Source: Chitinophagales bacterium (GTDB taxonomy: Bacteria > Bacteroidota > Bacteroidia > Chitinophagales > JADIYW01). From it: a DNA stretch of 18,914 nucleotides. A program made the translations under genes and the position numbers. The notes below the pieces were generated by a model. That model had not been told where the DNA came from, made no database searches, and worked only from the letters and a program-made list of their open reading frames with translations. Positions 15,810 through 18,914 of this stretch are shown here, piece after piece. How positions within the stretch are numbered: position 1 is the first letter of the stretch; each line of letters opens with the position of its first letter. Location: positions 1-18,914 of the forward strand of contig JADLAH010000063.1 of NCBI GenBank assembly GCA_020848315.1, given 5' to 3'.

Positions 15810-17612
15810 GTGAAAAACTGGCTGCTGATATTATCTTTCCTATTCACTGTTTCCGCGACTGCACAGGACGGCAACTATGACGCCTTTCTGGCGCGTCAGT
15901 TCGCACTCAACGGAGAATATGGCAAAGCTGCGGAATACTACGCCGATCTGTTTGAACAGACACCGGACGAATATTACAACGACTATCTGGACGTGCTGAT
16001 TAAGTTGAAAGATTTTGAAAAAGCGGAGAAAGTCATCAAAACCATTTATAAAAAAAGTGGCAATAATCCGGTCTATCTCACCGACATCGCTTCGCTGTAT
16101 CTGCAACAGGAAAAAACCGCGGAGGCGGAAAAGCAATTCGCAAAAATCATCAAGGAATTACCGGCGAGCAAGTATATCATCACACAAGTGGCACAGCGGC
16201 TCATCGAGCTGAAGCAATATGATTACGCGGAAAAAGCCTACCTGCGCGGCAAGGAAATCCTGAAAGATAAAAACGCTTTCAATCTTGAAATCGCGCAACT
16301 GCTGCTTTGGAAAAACGACTATACCGGCATGATGATGGCCTATCTGGATGAAGCGCCCTACATGGCTAACAATCTTTCCGTGATACAAAACGGATTGCAG
16401 AAAGGCTGGACGGATGAAAAATCAAAAGACGCATTGGAAAAGGAACTACTGAAACGCACGCAATCCGCCAAGGGCAATTTTGTATATCAGGATTTGCTGG
16501 TATGGCTGTACATGCAGCGCAACGATTTTGACGGTGCCGTCATTCAGGCTAAATCGCTGGATATGTTGCGCAATGAAGACGGCAGCAATGTGCTGCGCAT
16601 CGGGCAAACCGCGCTCGTGCAGAAAGACTATGACGCCGCGATCAAAGCGTTTCAGTATGTCGTACAGAAAGGTGCCAATTACCCGTGGTTTGTCAATGCC
16701 AACCTGGCACTCATCAATGCACAGCGCGACAAACTCGTCAACGCCACCGCCTATCAGCGCGCACAGCTGTTTGCACTGAAAGGCACTTATCAGACTTTTA
16801 TTCAGAGCTATCCGAACGACTATCTGGCGACCAATGCCACACTTGAACTCGCGCAGCTGGAGGCACTCTACCTGCATGAGCTGGATAGTGCCATTGCCCG
16901 CACCCTGCCGATTGCAGAAAACAACCGGACACCTAAAGATTTATTAGCCAGAGCCAAGCTGAACCTCGGTGATTACTATATCATGGATGAACAGCCCTGG
17001 GAAAGCTTATTGCTGTATTCACAAGTGGAAAAAGAACAGAAAGGTAATCCGATTGGCGAGGAAGCAAAATTCAAGAATGCGAAACTGGCCTATTTCAAAG
17101 GCGACTTTGAATGGGCGCAGACACAACTGAAGATTATCAAAGCCTCTACCACAGAGCTCATTTCCAACGATGCCATCGACCTGTCGGTGTTCATCCTCGA
17201 CAATCTGAATACGGATGAAAGCGACCGCGCACTGCTGAAGTTTGCCAAATCGGAATTGCTGCGTTACCAGCACAAACTGAAAGATGCCGAAGACACGCTC
17301 AATGACATTCTGGCCACAAGTGTCGGCACAGCGCTGCAGGATGATATTCTCTATCTGAAATATCAGCTGGCCAAAGACCGGCAGCAATATGCCGAAGCCG
17401 CAGGCTATCTGGAGCAACTGTCCGCCAACTTCGGGGATGATATTCTGGGCGATAATGCGTTGTTCTATCTCGGCGATTTGTATCAATATTATTTGAAAGA
17501 CGAGGAAAAGGCCAAACAATACTACGAACGCATCATTCTGGAATACAAAGACAGTACGCTGGCGGTGGAAGCCAGAAAAAGATTCCGGAAACTGCGCGGC
17601 GATATACCGTAA
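15810..17612 (+). CDS. Secreted tetratricopeptide-repeat protein
   Basis: Encodes 600 residues with a signal peptide (KNWLLILSFLFTVSATAQ) starting at GTG, and no lipobox, so it is probably periplasmic. The rest is alpha-helical, with TPR-type helix pairs at about 25-155 (for example NGEYGKAAEYYADLFEQTP and QEKTAEAEKQFAKIIKELP), 260-290 (QKDYDAAIKAFQYVVQKG), and again near the C-terminus (residues 545-590), ending in EARKRFRKLRGDIP. Similar-length TPR proteins with this C-terminal ending are common in Bacteroidota, but I know of no assigned function. TPR arrays usually mediate protein-protein contacts, so a scaffold role in the envelope is plausible. Closeness to sprA does not by itself show a T9SS role. 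Confidence 0.85.
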   Translation: MKNWLLILSFLFTVSATAQDGNYDAFLARQFALNGEYGKAAEYYADLFEQTPDEYYNDYLDVLIKLKDFEKAEKVIKTIYKKSGNNPVYLTDIASLYLQQEKTAEAEKQFAKIIKELPASKYIITQVAQRLIELKQYDYAEKAYLRGKEILKDKNAFNLEIAQLLLWKNDYTGMMMAYLDEAPYMANNLSVIQNGLQKGWTDEKSKDALEKELLKRTQSAKGNFVYQDLLVWLYMQRNDFDGAVIQAKSLDMLRNEDGSNVLRIGQTALVQKDYDAAIKAFQYVVQKGANYPWFVNANLALINAQRDKLVNATAYQRAQLFALKGTYQTFIQSYPNDYLATNATLELAQLEALYLHELDSAIARTLPIAENNRTPKDLLARAKLNLGDYYIMDEQPWESLLLYSQVEKEQKGNPIGEEAKFKNAKLAYFKGDFEWAQTQLKIIKASTTELISNDAIDLSVFILDNLNTDESDRALLKFAKSELLRYQHKLKDAEDTLNDILATSVGTALQDDILYLKYQLAKDRQQYAEAAGYLEQLSANFGDDILGDNALFYLGDLYQYYLKDEEKAKQYYERIILEYKDSTLAVEARKRFRKLRGDIP

Positions 17613-17644
17613 AACGAACCCTTTCTTTGGAACTAAATATGATG

Positions 17645-17652
17645 TATCTTTG
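17645..17652 (+). promoter_or_regulatory. Candidate promoter for the zinc peptidase gene
   Basis: TATCTTTG is an exact TAnnTTTG box 25 bases before the ATG at 17678. A TTTG at 17626-17629 lies 15 bases upstream, shorter than the usual spacing of about 20. This is one of the better promoter matches in the window. Confidence 0.5.
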
Positions 17653-17677
17653 TTAACACATAAAACACAATTATAAC

Positions 17678-18370
17678 ATGGGCGGAATTTATCTGATTTC
17701 AATTTTGATTATGGCGGTGAGCTGGTATGTTGGCTTCACCATGAAACGACGTTTTAAAGAGTATTCTGAAAGTCCGATTAACTTAACCGGACGCGAGGTG
17801 GCTGAAAAAATGCTGCGCGACAATGGCATCTTCGATGTGAAAGTAGTATCTGTGCCGGGCGCACTGACCGACCACTATAATCCGTTGGACAAAACCGTGA
17901 ACCTGAGTGACTGGGTGTATGCACAGTCCAACGTGGCAGCGGCGGCCGTGGCTGCGCACGAATGCGGACACGCCGTGCAGCACGCTACAGCTTACAGCTG
18001 GCTGACAATGCGTTCCAAGTTGGTGCCGATTGTTCAGGTCAGCTCACAGTATATGCAGTGGGTGATTCTGGGTGGTCTGGCAGTACTGATGTTCACCAAA
18101 GGACAGATGCCGTGGATATTGCTGGCTGGGATTGTACTGTTTGCCACTACTACCTTGTTCAGTTTCATCACCCTTCCGGTGGAGTTCGACGCTTCCAACC
18201 GTGCATTGAAATGGCTGGACAGCACACAGATCGTGTACGGCGATCAGCATGACAAAGCTAAAAACGCGCTGAAATGGGCGGCTTCGACTTATGTGGTGGC
18301 GGCATTGGGCTCACTGGTGACCCTGCTTTACTACATTTCCATCTTTATGGGTGCCAGAAGAAGAGACTAA
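17678..18370 (+). CDS. Membrane zinc metallopeptidase, YugP family
   Basis: Encodes 230 residues, the usual length for the YugP-type neutral zinc metallopeptidases. An N-terminal membrane helix (about 3-22) precedes a soluble part with the family segment DHYNPLDKTVNLS (65-77). The metal-binding HExxH motif is AAHECGHAVQHA, with His94, Glu95 and His98. Two further hydrophobic segments (about 126-140 and 146-166) lead into LPVEFDASNRALKWL at 166-180, a strong family motif likely to hold the third zinc ligand. A last helix (about 203-225) ends in a basic tail. The substrate is unknown; an inner-membrane housekeeping protease is the usual inference. It is followed by an intrinsic terminator and so closes a transcription unit. 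Confidence 0.93.
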   Translation: MGGIYLISILIMAVSWYVGFTMKRRFKEYSESPINLTGREVAEKMLRDNGIFDVKVVSVPGALTDHYNPLDKTVNLSDWVYAQSNVAAAAVAAHECGHAVQHATAYSWLTMRSKLVPIVQVSSQYMQWVILGGLAVLMFTKGQMPWILLAGIVLFATTTLFSFITLPVEFDASNRALKWLDSTQIVYGDQHDKAKNALKWAASTYVVAALGSLVTLLYYISIFMGARRRD

Positions 18371-18396
18371 AACAAATGTTCGGATCGTATAAATTT

Positions 18397-18423
18397 AAAG
18401 CAAGCCTGATGGCTTGCTTTTTT
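18397..18423 (+). terminator. Rho-independent terminator after the zinc peptidase gene
   Basis: AAAGCAAGCC (18397-18406) pairs perfectly with GGCTTGCTTT (18411-18420) around a TGAT loop, giving a 10-bp stem. The T-run continues to 18423. It lies 26 bases after the stop and is the clearest terminator in the window. Confidence 0.88.
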
Positions 18424-18449
18424 ATTGCGTGATAGTGTCTTAGATTGTG

Positions 18450-18475
18450 TAATTTTATGGTATAATATATTTTGC
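18450..18475 (+). promoter_or_regulatory. Candidate -7 elements for the LamG-like lipoprotein gene
   Basis: TAATTTTA (18450-18457) has one mismatch to TAnnTTTG and is 19 bases before the ATG. TATTTTGC (18468-18475) has an ATTG exactly 20 bases upstream (18444-18447) but almost touches the ATG at 18477, which would put the transcript start inside the coding region. The first is better placed and the second better spaced; neither is secure. Confidence 0.28.
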
Positions 18476-18476
18476 T

Positions 18477-18914
18477 ATGAACAAACTGACCTTTCTTTTA
18501 GCTATGACTGCGCTCTTATTCATCAGTTCCTGCAAAAAGGATTCAGATGACAATACTATCAATGTTCCCACAGACGGGCTGGTATCCTATTTTAAATTTG
18601 ACGGGAATTTAAAAGACGAAAAGGGCAACACACCGGAAGGAAGCAATAATGGCAGTGCTCCTTTCGTTTCAGGCAAGGTTGGCCAAGCCATTTCTGTCAA
18701 TGGCATTGACCAATACATTGAATTTGACAGAAAAACCTTTAAAAATGGAAACAATATCAGTGTTGCCTTATGGTTTAAAAAGAAAACCATCGATAAATTA
18801 TTTCTGATTGTCTGTGATGATTTTGCGATATCCATGTCAGATAGCCCCGGAGTTTTTCAGGCAGGCATTGCCATTTCTGTTCCCGGCACCAACAGTGCAC
18901 ATGGAAATTATACG
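18477..18914 (+). CDS. Lipoprotein with LamG / concanavalin-like domain, 5' part only
   Basis: The first 146 codons are in the window and the frame is still open at its end. Residues 1-19 form a lipoprotein signal peptide (NKLTFLLAMTALLFISSC) with the lipidated Cys19. The next residues, KKDSDDN, are charged and acid-rich, which fits the Bacteroidota lipoprotein export signal that sends lipoproteins to the cell surface. From about residue 37, GLVSYFKFDGNLKDEKGN followed by GKVGQAISVNGIDQYIEFD and ISVALWFKKK is the typical opening of a laminin-G-like jelly-roll domain, which often binds glycans or proteins. The first ATG was chosen because it gives the positive n-region; the ATG at 18504 would lose it. 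The function and the C-terminal half are not visible. Confidence 0.8.
   Translation, partial: MNKLTFLLAMTALLFISSCKKDSDDNTINVPTDGLVSYFKFDGNLKDEKGNTPEGSNNGSAPFVSGKVGQAISVNGIDQYIEFDRKTFKNGNNISVALWFKKKTIDKLFLIVCDDFAISMSDSPGVFQAGIAISVPGTNSAHGNYT

Overview
The window looks like a core chromosomal stretch of a member of the Bacteroidota, most likely a free-living lineage near the Chitinophagia, Saprospiria or Sphingobacteriia. The main evidence is a full-length SprA, the giant outer-membrane translocon of the type IX secretion system, which is confined to this phylum. Other support comes from repeated phylum-type -7 promoter boxes (TAnnTTTG), the lack of strong Shine-Dalgarno sequences, an acidic lipoprotein export signal, and a sterol-desaturase-like membrane protein with the long C-terminal membrane part often seen in this phylum. 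I cannot name the genus.

Layout. Positions 1-603 hold the 3' end of a sterol desaturase family gene. Convergent to it is methylmalonyl-CoA epimerase (628-1029, minus), divergent from an IscS/NifS-type cysteine desulfurase (1138-2256). A small secreted lipocalin-like protein (2261-2695, minus) is convergent with the desulfurase and divergent from an Hsp15-like S4 RNA-binding protein (2765-3157). A tight tatA-gatA pair follows (3264-4904), then a LysM-containing lytic transglycosylase (5003-6808), ruvA (6876-7472), sprA (7507-14895), gcvH (14991-15368), a VanZ-like membrane protein (15390-15773), a secreted TPR protein (15810-17612) and a YugP-type membrane zinc peptidase (17678-18370). A clear intrinsic terminator follows, and then the start of a lipoprotein with a LamG-like domain that runs off the window.

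How the genes fit together. The envelope theme is strong: Tat export (TatA), peptidoglycan remodelling (the transglycosylase), the T9SS translocon (SprA), a membrane protease, a secreted TPR protein and a probably surface-exposed lipoprotein. Housekeeping genes are interleaved: GatA (tRNA transamidation), RuvA (recombination), GcvH (glycine cleavage), cysteine desulfurase (Fe-S and sulfur supply) and methylmalonyl-CoA epimerase. From memory, the order ruvA-sprA-gcvH-vanZ recurs in other Bacteroidota, so this is a conserved neighbourhood rather than an accessory island.

I see no tRNA, rRNA, CRISPR array, transposase, integrase or defence genes, and no stretch above 300 bases lacks a gene. I found no convincing new system. 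The points most worth a second look are the EF-hand-like loops and the coiled-coil insert inside SprA, the recurrent promoter boxes set very close to start codons (one uses the ruvA stop codon), and a REP-like fragment carrying the probable vanZ start codon.
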